Source of the DNA: Alphaproteobacteria bacterium
Lineage (GTDB): Bacteria; Pseudomonadota; Alphaproteobacteria; BOG-932; Roseiterribacteraceae
Direction of reading: 5' to 3'
DNA length: 12,093 nt
Assembly (NCBI GenBank): GCA_903970575.1
Contig: CAJCJC010000300.1
Location: 1-12,093 of the forward strand
Of the stretch, positions 1 through 6,336 are shown piece by piece. Position 1 is the stretch's first letter; the number at the start of each line of letters is the position of its first letter. The notes beneath the pieces are model-generated. The model saw only the letters and a program-made list of their open reading frames with translations. It was not told where the DNA came from and searched no databases. The position numbers were made by a program, and so were the translations under genes.

Positions 1-278
1 CGGCGCGCGAGGCCCTGCGCGGGCTATGGCCTCAGCTTCTCTTCGGCGTTTCGATCTCGGCGCTGCTGGCGCGCTTCACGCCGGAGGCGCTGCCCTGGGC
101 CGCGCCTACCATTCTGCCTTGTCTGCTGGCGATCCCGTTCACATGTTTGACGGCGGGGCGCGCGCTTGGACGCCTTGCCGTCCATTATCGAATCTGCGCC
201 ATTCCCGATGAGCTCAGGCCTTCTCCGCTGCTCTTACCGCCCGCGCGCTCCCTCGCCGAAACCGGAGTTCCAAGATGA
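1..278 (+). CDS. opgH: Glucans biosynthesis glucosyltransferase H (OpgH/MdoH), C-terminal fragment
   Basis: Partial gene entering from the left edge, read in the frame whose first full codon is at position 3; 91 codons remain before TGA. OpgH is the inner-membrane glucosyltransferase that builds the beta-1,2-glucan backbone of osmoregulated periplasmic glucans from UDP-glucose. What is visible is the end of the family: a hydrophobic stretch (LLFGVSISALL, then PWAAPTILPCLLAIPFTCL) that reads as the last two membrane segments. It is followed by the family signature around an R-A-L-G-R motif and an ICAIPDE segment, which matches the LFLIPEE region after the last helix in OpgH. The tail after this is short, unlike the long extension of enterobacterial OpgH. 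The catalytic domain is outside the window, so the call rests on this C-terminal pattern only. The stop codon overlaps the start of the next gene (ATGA), suggesting translational coupling. Confidence 0.72.
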   Translation, partial: AREALRGLWPQLLFGVSISALLARFTPEALPWAAPTILPCLLAIPFTCLTAGRALGRLAVHYRICAIPDELRPSPLLLPPARSLAETGVPR

Positions 279-694
279 AATATCTGCACACAATGGTCCG
301 CGTCACCGATCCAGACGCGTCGATCGATTTCTATTGCAACAAGCTCGGTCTCAAGGAGCTCCGCCGCATGGAGAATCCTCAGGGGCGTTTCACTCTGATT
401 TTCCTCGCGCCGCCGGGACAGGAAGACGCTCAGGTGGAACTGACCTATAACTGGGACCCGGAAGTGCTGGGCGAAGGCCGCAATTTCGGCCATCTGGCCT
501 ATGCGGTGGATGATATCTACGCGACCTGCCAGCGCCTGATGGACCATGGCGTCACCATCAACCGCCCGCCCCGCGATGGCCGCATGGCCTTCGTCCGCTC
601 CCCCGACAACGTCTCGATCGAACTGCTCCAAGCCGGCGCCGCGCTGCCCCCCGCCGAACCCTGGGCGTCGATGCCGAATACGGGCAAGTGGTAA
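275..694 (+). CDS. gloA: Lactoylglutathione lyase (glyoxalase I)
   Basis: 139 aa, one vicinal-oxygen-chelate unit pair, the usual length for bacterial GloA. It isomerises the hemithioacetal of methylglyoxal and glutathione to S-lactoylglutathione in the cytoplasm. All four expected metal ligands are visible: His5 (LHTMVRV), Glu55 (VELTYNW), His73 (FGHLAYAV) and Glu116 (SIELLQ). Family landmarks SIDFYCNKLG and ENPQGRF are also present, and the C-terminus PWASMPNTGKW is the familiar alphaproteobacterial ending. The loop before AFVRSP is short, as in Ni/Co-dependent GloA proteins. The ATG overlaps the TGA of the preceding opgH fragment by 4 nt, so ribosomes ending opgH could re-initiate here. 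Downstream it converges on the methyltransferase with a 44-bp gap and no clear terminator. Confidence 0.95.
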   Translation: MKYLHTMVRVTDPDASIDFYCNKLGLKELRRMENPQGRFTLIFLAPPGQEDAQVELTYNWDPEVLGEGRNFGHLAYAVDDIYATCQRLMDHGVTINRPPRDGRMAFVRSPDNVSIELLQAGAALPPAEPWASMPNTGKW

Positions 695-738
695 GAAGGC
701 GGGCAATGCCGGTGCTTGCGGGCTCGACGTAGGATGCT

Positions 739-1350
739 CTACCTATCCGCCGGTCGCCGTATCATCCAGATGCGCCGCTCGACCGTGAATGGGATGCCGA
801 GCTCCTTGCAGAAATCGTCGATGGTCCATAACACGTCGGGATGGGTTCTGGCGCAATCGTCGCCACAGAGCATCCCGCCGGGTCTAACCCTGGGAAACCA
901 GTGCACCACATCGGCATGAAAGCCGGGATTGTGATGGATGCCGTCAAGAAACACCAGATCGAGACTGTCCATGGGCCATTCCTGGAAATCGTCCGGGCTC
1001 CGGCCCCTTAATGCCGTGATATTGTGACAGTCTTTCGTGTAATAATCGAAGTTTTCGCGCGTCCCCCAATTGCCGCGATCGCGGGATGTCTTGCCAAAAT
1101 CCTCATCCGCCACGACGCCTTGATCCGTCTTCGACGGTGGGGAATAGGGGTGTTCCACCGGGTCCCAGATGTCTATGCACGTCACGGTGGCTGTCGGCTC
1201 CACCGACTTGGACCAACACCACGACGATCTGCCGCAGAACGGACCCACCTCGACCATGGCGCCGCCAGCCGGGATCGCGCGCGCCAATCTCTCGAGTATC
1301 TTTAGCTCGGGTTCGGGCATCCATCCGGGAATGTCGAGATTATAAGGCAT
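739..1350 (-). CDS. Class I SAM-dependent methyltransferase (Methyltransf_24-like)
   Basis: 203 aa, Rossmann-type methyltransferase. Motif I for SAM is VEVGPFCGRSS (33-43). Asp60 in CIDIWD at the end of strand 2 would bind the ribose of SAM. DLVFLDGIHH (131-140) is the strand-4 region with Asp136 and an HH pair typical of the Methyltransf_24 group, and VRPGGMLCGDD (155-165) follows as strand 5. Members of this group are often found in polysaccharide or lipid modification loci, but the substrate cannot be read from the sequence. The segment between motif II and strand 4 (about 62-112) is rich in polar and aromatic residues and probably forms the substrate lid. It is a single gene on the minus strand, separated by 126 bp from the YeeZ-like gene upstream. 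No Shine-Dalgarno sequence precedes the ATG; see the promoter entry at 1357-1385. Confidence 0.8.
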   Translation of the reverse strand: MPYNLDIPGWMPEPELKILERLARAIPAGGAMVEVGPFCGRSSWCWSKSVEPTATVTCIDIWDPVEHPYSPPSKTDQGVVADEDFGKTSRDRGNWGTRENFDYYTKDCHNITALRGRSPDDFQEWPMDSLDLVFLDGIHHNPGFHADVVHWFPRVRPGGMLCGDDCARTHPDVLWTIDDFCKELGIPFTVERRIWMIRRPADR

Positions 1351-1356
1351 GCTTTA

Positions 1357-1385
1357 ATTATCTCTGTTATGGACTCCTCGCGCAA
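1357..1385 (-). promoter_or_regulatory. Candidate promoter of the methyltransferase gene (possibly leaderless)
   Basis: On the minus strand, TTGCGC (1385-1380) is followed after exactly 17 nt by GATAAT (1362-1357). The -10 matches the sigma-70 consensus at 5 of 6 positions, the -35 at 3 of 6. The expected transcription start, about 7 nt after the -10, falls on the A of the ATG at 1350. This agrees with the lack of a ribosome binding site. Inference only. Confidence 0.35.
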
Positions 1386-1402
1386 CGCTCGTACCCGCGA
1401 GG
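1376..1402. promoter_or_regulatory. Inverted repeat overlapping the candidate -35 (possible operator)
   Basis: CCTCGCG (1376-1382) and CGCGAGG (1396-1402) form a perfect 7-bp inverted repeat with a 13-nt spacer. One arm overlaps the candidate -35 of the methyltransferase gene. It could be a repressor site, or simply a GC-rich hairpin; no regulator gene lies next to it. Confidence 0.3.
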
Positions 1403-1476
1403 CCGTCTTTAAGCCAGACCGCGGTTGGATTTAGGCCGAGCCGCCCTTGGCTCCGGCGCGCCACCCTGATCCGAAG

Positions 1477-2331
1477 TCAGGGCGCGATCGACCGCGCGAA
1501 AATCGCGTCCAGCCCTTCACGATAGGTCGGGTACAGCAGGCGGACGCCCAACTCGTCCTTGATCCGGCGATTGTCGATCCGCTTATTGTCCGCCCAAAAC
1601 TCTCGCGCCATCGGCGACAGCACGGCTGCGTCAAAGCCGATCTCCGGCGGCGGCTCCACGCCCAGCAATGCGCAGGCATAGGTGACGAGGTCCGCCGAGG
1701 GCGCCGGCAGATCGTCGGCCAGATTGTAAATCCGGCCGGGCGCCGGCCGCCGGATCGAGGCCATGACAGTTCCCGCGATGTCCTCGACATGGATTCTGTT
1801 AAAGGCGTGCCCCGATTTCACGATCCGCTGCGCCCGTCCCGCCTCGATCGTCTCGAAGATGCTGCGTCCCGGCCCATAGATCCCGGAAAGGCGGAAGACA
1901 TGGCCGGGCAGGGGCAGCGCCCGCCACGCGGCTTCGGCGGTCAGCCGCCTTTGGCCGCGCGCGCTCGACGGCGCGCAAGGGAAATCCTCGTCCACCGTCC
2001 GGCCGTCATCCACCCCATAAACCGATGTCGTCGAAAGATACCCGATCCACGCTAAACCCGGCAGCTTTGCGATGTCGCCCGCGTGATGGCGCAACGCAGG
2101 ATCGTCGCCATCCGGTGGAATGGACGCCAGGATATGCGTGGCTCCCGCCAGCAGCGCTGGATCGAGCGGCGCCGTCCCGTCGAACAGAACAGGTTCGATG
2201 CCTTGCGCCCGCAACGCTTCCGCGCCCTCGGGCGTGCGACAGGTCCCGATAACCGACCATCCTTCCGGTAAGAGCAACCGGGCGAGCGCAAGCGCGGAAT
2301 ATCCCATGCCGAAAACGAACAGGCGCGGCAT
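1477..2331 (-). CDS. NAD(P)-binding SDR, YeeZ-like sugar-nucleotide epimerase family
   Basis: 284 aa, extended/atypical short-chain dehydrogenase fold. The N-terminal dinucleotide motif is FGMGYSALALA (8-17), a GxGYxxxxxA form characteristic of the YeeZ group rather than the classical GxxGxxG. YLSTTSVYG (98-106) and IYGPGRSIFE (151-160) are the epimerase-type active-site and substrate regions. NRIHVEDIAG (near 178-187) and the C-terminal NKRIDNRRIKDELG...LLYPTYREGL block are shared by this family. The usual YxxxK catalytic pair of SDRs is not evident, so it may be a redox-inactive or unusual member. Physiological substrate unknown. Start at ATG 2331, only 7 bp after the stop of the secreted-protein gene, so it is almost certainly co-transcribed with it as the last gene of the minus-strand run. 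Confidence 0.85.
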   Translation of the reverse strand: MPRLFVFGMGYSALALARLLLPEGWSVIGTCRTPEGAEALRAQGIEPVLFDGTAPLDPALLAGATHILASIPPDGDDPALRHHAGDIAKLPGLAWIGYLSTTSVYGVDDGRTVDEDFPCAPSSARGQRRLTAEAAWRALPLPGHVFRLSGIYGPGRSIFETIEAGRAQRIVKSGHAFNRIHVEDIAGTVMASIRRPAPGRIYNLADDLPAPSADLVTYACALLGVEPPPEIGFDAAVLSPMAREFWADNKRIDNRRIKDELGVRLLYPTYREGLDAIFARSIAP

Positions 2332-2338
2332 GTTGCGC

Positions 2339-3082
2339 CTACTCGCGCGGCGCCAGAGTCGCGAAGATCACGCCAACCGATATCTGAATCTTCTGCGATC
2401 TTTGGACGTCGCCCGCTGGATTAAATGCTCGCGGCGCTTGCGTTTGCGCTGGTATCGGCATCAATGGTGTGGATTGCTCCAACCCTCGGGCCATGGCTTG
2501 GACCGCAATCCTGGGTGAAGCCGGTCCGTCCTCGAACTCGATATCCATGATGCGATATTTGCGGTCGCTCTCGGCTTGGTTCAGTTGCGCGAGCGCCTCG
2601 TTTACCTTCTTGTAAAGCGCGCCCCTCAGCTTTGCCTTGGCGGCTTCGAATTCCGCGAGCGTCGGCGTGAAGTCGGTGTTCTGGATAGCAATTTGCAGCC
2701 CCGGCTTCGACGCCTGCTTGGCCCGATCAGACAATCCGCCCAGTTGCGATTCCGCCAGGCGCGCCTCCAGTACGGCGTGCCAGTGTTCAAGGCCGCTGGC
2801 GTCCTGATTGCGGTTGAACGCGGTGAAACGCCATTCCGCCCCCTGCGCCAGAGCCTTCACCGCGCCTAGGATGTCGCCGCGCGCCTTGCCGGCGTCGCTC
2901 CCGGATAGCGACGCGTCGACCGACAGCTCGGTGCGCGCCGTCTCGGTTTCAACCCAATCCTCCATCGTCAGCGACAGGCTCACCATGTCGTTCTGGGGTG
3001 GATAGGCGATTATCGGGCCGGTTTGGGCGCCGGCCAAGGGCGCTAAAAGGACAAGGGCGAACGCTATCGCAGTCGAACGCAT
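2339..3082 (-). CDS. Secreted SIMPL-domain-like (DUF541) periplasmic protein
   Basis: 247 aa from the ATG at 3082. This start gives a clean Sec signal peptide: MRS, hydrophobic AIAFALVLLAPLAG, and a probable cleavage after AGA (residue 19). GGAG lies 9 nt before it; the longer reading to 3133 would bury the signal peptide. The mature part resembles a SIMPL domain: a starting strand VSLSLTMEDWVETETARTEL, a helix GKARGDILGAVKAL, a short EWRFTAFNRNQ segment, and a helix-rich block EFEAAKAKLRGALYKKVNEA (near 144-163). No catalytic motif is seen. SIMPL proteins are oxidative-stress or envelope associated, but the role here is unknown. The family assignment is tentative; export is better supported. 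It sits 60 bp after fzlA and 7 bp before the YeeZ-like gene. Confidence 0.6.
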   Translation of the reverse strand: MRSTAIAFALVLLAPLAGAQTGPIIAYPPQNDMVSLSLTMEDWVETETARTELSVDASLSGSDAGKARGDILGAVKALAQGAEWRFTAFNRNQDASGLEHWHAVLEARLAESQLGGLSDRAKQASKPGLQIAIQNTDFTPTLAEFEAAKAKLRGALYKKVNEALAQLNQAESDRKYRIMDIEFEDGPASPRIAVQAMARGLEQSTPLMPIPAQTQAPRAFNPAGDVQRSQKIQISVGVIFATLAPRE

Positions 3083-3142
3083 GGTAGGCGGCTCCAAATT
3101 GGAATGCTGCGCGTTGTTTAGGGCAATCGTCACCCGAGCGCC

Positions 3143-3811
3143 TTAAAAATCCAGGTCGGCGTAATGCGGCGGCGGCGGCGTGCCCGGCACCCGGTCCGCC
3201 AGCAGCGGACGAAAACTGGGCCGGGACTTGATGCGGGCGTACCAGTCCTTCGCGGCCGGATGCTCCTCCCACGGCACGTCGCCGATATAATCGATGACGG
3301 AAAGATGCGCCGCCGCCGTGATGTCGGCGGATGAGAAATGGTCGCCCGCCAGCCATCTTCGCCGTTCCGACAGATAGGATATATAGGCCAGGTGGGTATG
3401 GATTTCGGTCAGGCCGGCGCGGATCGCGGTCGCCTGCGGATAGCCGTTATTGGCCAATCGCTTCATCAATTTTTCGCCGACCAGATTCTGCGTGACCTCC
3501 GCGTTGAATTTGACATCGAACCAATATGTCAGCCGGCGCGCCTCTGCGCGGGCAACCAGGTTCGCGCCGAATAGCGAGCGTTCCGGAAACATTTCATCCA
3601 GATATTCCGCGATCACATATCCGCCCGCCAGAACGGTCCCTTCCGGCTCGATCAGGACCGGAACTTCGCAGGCCGGATTCATCTCCAGAAACGCCGGCCG
3701 CCTCTCCCACGTCTTCTCGACCGTCATTTCGAACGCAAGGTTCTTTTCGGCAAGCATCAATCGGATGGCCCGGGAGAACGGCGATAGCCAGAAATGGTAA
3801 AGCGTGCGCAT
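3143..3811 (-). CDS. fzlA: FtsZ-localised protein A, GST-fold cell-division factor
   Basis: 222 aa from the ATG at 3811; a TTG six codons earlier (3829) is possible but gives a non-family extension. The N-terminal thioredoxin-like half starts MRTLYHFWLSPFSRAIRL and contains EVPVLIEPEGTVLAGGYVIAEYL (49-71) where GSTs have the SNAIL/TRAIL glutathione motif. The C-terminal helical half carries WFDVKFNAEVTQ (97-108), WLAGDHFSSADITAAAHLS (153-171) and GDVPWEEHPAAKDWYARIKSRPSFRPLLADR (177-207). The end PGTPPPPHYADLDF is the hallmark of FzlA. In Caulobacter FzlA binds FtsZ filaments, promotes their bending and is needed for activating septal wall synthesis; the C-terminal tail takes part in FtsZ binding (family knowledge). 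It lies 56 bp downstream of cofD on the same strand, an unusual neighbour. Confidence 0.88.
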   Translation of the reverse strand: MRTLYHFWLSPFSRAIRLMLAEKNLAFEMTVEKTWERRPAFLEMNPACEVPVLIEPEGTVLAGGYVIAEYLDEMFPERSLFGANLVARAEARRLTYWFDVKFNAEVTQNLVGEKLMKRLANNGYPQATAIRAGLTEIHTHLAYISYLSERRRWLAGDHFSSADITAAAHLSVIDYIGDVPWEEHPAAKDWYARIKSRPSFRPLLADRVPGTPPPPHYADLDF

Positions 3812-3885
3812 GCGTATGTTTAAGGCCAAGTTCAGCGACTTATCTAAACCTATCAGAGTCTCGCGGAAAACGCCCAGAAGTTGAT

Positions 3886-4824
3886 TTACTTCAGTGCGAA
3901 CTCTCGCGCGAACGTCACGACATCGCGCGCCAGCCCGCGCCGGTCCTCCGCGTTCAGCATCAGCGTGTTCGTGACCAAGAACTTCGGGCCCTCTATAGCA
4001 TCCGCCAACCCCGAATCGGCGTCGTCGATCACGAACCCATCGATCAGCGCGCCATAGAACTCAGCCACGCCCACGGGCGATACGTCCATGCCGAGTTCGG
4101 TCATGATCTTGGCTGCCGGCCCTTTCACCGCTTTGCCGCCGATGATCGGCGACACCGCGATCGCCGGCGCCCGACGGTTCGTCAGCGCCTCGCGCATACC
4201 GGGCAGGCTCAGGATCGGCAGGATGCTGAGAAACGGGTTGGACGGGCAAATGACGATAAGGTCCAGATCCGGCGCGGACAAAGCCGCCGCTAGTCCGGGG
4301 CTCATCCGCGCATCGGCGATCCTCGGGAACTCCAGCCGCTCGACGCGCGGCCTGCATTGCAGGCGGACGAAATAATCCTGGAACGCCAGCAAACCCTCGT
4401 CCGTCGCCACCATAGTGGGAGCCGGGTCGTCCGAGACTGGGATGATTGTGTGCGTTATGCCCAGCCTGCGCGCGAAATCGGCGGTAATCTCGGACAGCGT
4501 CTCGCTTTTCAACCGTCGCGTCCGCTCGATATGCGTGGCCATGTCGCGGTCGCCCAGGCGGAACCAGGTCTCGCCGCCAAGCCGCTCCAGCGCCGCCATG
4601 AAGTTCCAGGTCTCGCCCTCCAGGCCCCAGCCTTGCGCCTGATTGTTTAGCCCCGAAAGCGTGTACAGCACCGTGTCGATATCGGGAGAAATCCTGAGCC
4701 CCAGATGCTCGAAATCGTCCCCGGTATTGACCGCGACGGTGAGTTCGCCGGGCGGCAAGATGGCGGCCAGCCCCTCCGCCAGCTTCGCGCCGCCCACGCC
4801 GCCCGCCAACGCCAAAACGCTCAT
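3886..4824 (-). CDS. cofD: 2-phospho-L-lactate / phosphoenolpyruvate transferase CofD (F420 biosynthesis)
   Basis: 312 aa. CofD (FbiA in mycobacteria) joins the activated 2-phospholactate or enolpyruvyl-phosphate unit from the guanylylated donor to the deazaflavin FO, giving F420-0 or dehydro-F420-0. Motifs in order: GGVGGAKLAEGL (8-19), the Rossmann-type start; VNTGDDFEHLGLRISPDIDT (32-51), the conserved acidic/metal region; CPSNPFLSILPIL (193-205); and SPIIGGKAVKGPA (225-237). All are strongly conserved in the family, and the length is normal. I chose ATG 4824 because the protein then begins MSVLALAGGVGGAKL, as homologues do; the frame stays open to 4989 but that part overlaps the upstream gene. 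The start overlaps the nitroreductase stop by 4 nt (ATGA), so the two are translationally coupled. Confidence 0.95.
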   Translation of the reverse strand: MSVLALAGGVGGAKLAEGLAAILPPGELTVAVNTGDDFEHLGLRISPDIDTVLYTLSGLNNQAQGWGLEGETWNFMAALERLGGETWFRLGDRDMATHIERTRRLKSETLSEITADFARRLGITHTIIPVSDDPAPTMVATDEGLLAFQDYFVRLQCRPRVERLEFPRIADARMSPGLAAALSAPDLDLIVICPSNPFLSILPILSLPGMREALTNRRAPAIAVSPIIGGKAVKGPAAKIMTELGMDVSPVGVAEFYGALIDGFVIDDADSGLADAIEGPKFLVTNTLMLNAEDRRGLARDVVTFAREFALK

Positions 4825-5453
4825 GTCGCCAGCCCCGTCACGATGTCCGCCAAGGGTTTGCGGTCCCGTTTCCGTCCGGGCTCGGCCGGCCAGCCGAGCA
4901 AGATCAAGCCCTGCGGCTGCCAGGAATCCGGCATGTCCAAAGCCGTCTGCACCGTTCGCGGGCAGAATAGCGGCGCGCATACCCAGCACGCCGCCAGTCC
5001 CGTCGCCTCCGCCTTCAGCAGCAGGTTCTGCGCCGCCATCGCCGTGCTCTGCACCGCCATCAGGAACTCCGCCCGGTTGCGCCGTTCATCGGGATAACTA
5101 TCCATGTCTTCCAGCGTCAGGCAGACCGCGATCAGCACCGGCGCGCCGTTGATGCGGGTGGAAGACCGCTCGACATCCTGCCGGATGAGGTCCGGATCGT
5201 CGCCGTCCCGCGCCCGGTCGGCGCGCAGCCTGTCGCCCATGGCGGTCGCCAGCGCCATCTTCCCGGCGGCGTCCCTCACGACGTGGAACCGCCAGGGCTG
5301 GCGATTATGGGCGGACGGCGCCCGGCAGGCGGCGCGGAGCAAAGCGGCGATGGCGGACTCCGGAACCGCCTCCGGCCGAAAGCGCCGCACCGACCGCCGT
5401 GCGTGGATCGCCCGGTCCAGCTGGTCCTCGAATATCGCGGGCTCTACCGAAAT
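4821..5453 (-). CDS. FMN nitroreductase, counterpart of the FbiB C-terminal domain (dehydro-F420-0 reductase)
   Basis: 210 aa if started at the ATT at 5453. Nitroreductase-fold landmarks: ARRSVRRF (18-25), the FMN phosphate-binding segment; RAPSAHNRQPWRF (44-56), the FMN/ring-binding loop; and TGLAACWVCAPLF plus LILLGWPAE near the C-terminus. In mycobacterial FbiB the homologous domain is fused to the CofE-like ligase and reduces dehydro-F420-0 with FMNH2. Here it lies between cofE and cofD, overlapping cofE by 10 nt and cofD by 4 nt, so the same role is likely (inference). No ATG, GTG or TTG occurs between the cofE stop region and the first conserved motif. The ATT at 5453 lies 8 nt after GGAG and gives a normal N-terminus. 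A CTG at residue 12 is the other option. Confidence 0.82.
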   Translation of the reverse strand: MSVEPAIFEDQLDRAIHARRSVRRFRPEAVPESAIAALLRAACRAPSAHNRQPWRFHVVRDAAGKMALATAMGDRLRADRARDGDDPDLIRQDVERSSTRINGAPVLIAVCLTLEDMDSYPDERRNRAEFLMAVQSTAMAAQNLLLKAEATGLAACWVCAPLFCPRTVQTALDMPDSWQPQGLILLGWPAEPGRKRDRKPLADIVTGLAT

Positions 5454-6295
5454 AGGTCCGTCTCCCTTGGCCGGATCAGCTCGCGCGCGCTGCCCTCGCG
5501 CCGTGCGTAAGGCAGGCCACGCGCCAGCACGATCGGCCGCCCCTCGTCCGCCTGCCCCATGATCAGGGACGCGGCGGCGGCGAGCTCGTCCGCGAGGCCA
5601 AGCTCGCTCGTTTTCAGTGGCCGTCCGAACAAATCCGGCCGCGTCCTGAGGTCGAGCAGCCCCGCCATGCCGGCGACGCCAATCGCCGTGCCGACCGTGC
5701 CGTTGCGCCAAGCCCTCCCGATGCTGTCGATGATGACCACCGCGACCTCGGCCCCGGTCCGGTCGCGCAGCGCCGCGCGAATGCGCCTACAGGTCGCGTC
5801 CGGGTCGATCGGCAACAGCAGCACCTTATCGTCCATCTCGCCATTGCCGATATTCGACTGATCGATCCCGGCATTCGCGGCCACGAATCCCAGCCGGTGG
5901 GCGACGATGACGATTCCGGGCCTGACGCGTAGCACCTCGTCCGATTCCCGCAAGATCAACTCGACCACCCGCGCATCCTTGGCCGCCGCGGCCGCGATCT
6001 CGACTGCCCGGGGCGAGGGTTCGACATCGCCCAGAACGACCATCCGCGCTTCGGCCTTGGAAACGATTTTTTGCGCCAGCACGACCGCGTCGCCGGTTCG
6101 CGGCTCAATCCCCGATCGATCCAGCGCCGCCAGGATAATCTCTGTCAGATTGTCGCCGCTCTCGACCATCTTGACGCCGTCGAGCGCCCGCAGCGACAAT
6201 TCAGCCCCCGTGCCCCCGGCAGGCGCTTGAAATTTGGTGTCCGTGGTCGTCATGTCCCAATTGTGACCGTTGGTGACTTCCATCCGATAAACCAT
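5444..6295 (-). CDS. cofE: Coenzyme F420-0:L-glutamate ligase
   Basis: 283 aa. CofE uses GTP to add gamma-linked glutamate residues to F420-0. Family blocks visible: DGVKMVESGDNLTEIILAAL (39-58), AVVLAQKIVSKAEARMV (70-86), GFVAANAGIDQSNIG (136-150), DSIGRAWRNGTVGTAIGVAG (191-210) and the C-terminal RPRETDLFR. The protein ends where stand-alone CofE proteins end, so the overlap with the nitroreductase is not a broken fusion. The start at 6295 has GGAGG 11 nt upstream; the ATG at 6253 would remove 14 residues and also fits the family, but has no good ribosome binding site. It is the first gene of the minus-strand run, divergent from the oxidoreductase gene with only 41 bp between them. No promoter is obvious in that gap. 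Confidence 0.95.
   Translation of the reverse strand: MVYRMEVTNGHNWDMTTTDTKFQAPAGGTGAELSLRALDGVKMVESGDNLTEIILAALDRSGIEPRTGDAVVLAQKIVSKAEARMVVLGDVEPSPRAVEIAAAAAKDARVVELILRESDEVLRVRPGIVIVAHRLGFVAANAGIDQSNIGNGEMDDKVLLLPIDPDATCRRIRAALRDRTGAEVAVVIIDSIGRAWRNGTVGTAIGVAGMAGLLDLRTRPDLFGRPLKTSELGLADELAAAASLIMGQADEGRPIVLARGLPYARREGSARELIRPRETDLFR
5462..5468 (-). promoter_or_regulatory. Ribosome binding site that decides the ATT start of the nitroreductase
   Basis: AAGGGAG on the minus strand (5468-5462), inside the last codons of cofE, is separated by 8 nt (acggacct) from the ATT at 5453-5451. This spacing is near optimal and no other start codon is in range in the nitroreductase frame. Confidence 0.55.
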
Positions 6296-6336
6296 TTCGC
6301 CAATCGCCTCCGCAACCCCAGGCTGAAGAGATCGAT

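Noticed and set aside
695..738. Possible bidirectional terminator between gloA and the methyltransferase
   Set aside because: Only 4-bp complementary arms and no T tract on either strand.
1464..1482. Hairpin CCCTGA / TCAGGG at the end of the YeeZ-like gene as a terminator
   Set aside because: The stem is only 6 bp, includes the stop codon, and no T run follows on the minus strand.
3526..4293. Plus-strand frame of 255 codons across the fzlA-cofD junction
   Set aside because: Runs antisense through two well-supported genes and is arginine/proline-rich, as GC shadows are.
4825..4989. N-terminal extension of cofD by 55 codons
   Set aside because: The Rossmann start motif follows directly after the ATG at 4824, and the extension is the nitroreductase gene read in another frame.
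5444..5711. CofE-nitroreductase fusion through a ribosomal frameshift or a broken fusion gene
   Set aside because: CofE ends with the canonical DLFR of stand-alone proteins, there is no X XXY YYZ slippery site before the TAG, and a good ribosome binding site serves the ATT. Kept only as an alternative.
6296..6336. Divergent promoter pair between cofE and the oxidoreductase
   Set aside because: The 41-bp gap is taken up by the two ribosome binding sites and shows no -10 or -35 match; any promoter must lie inside coding sequence.
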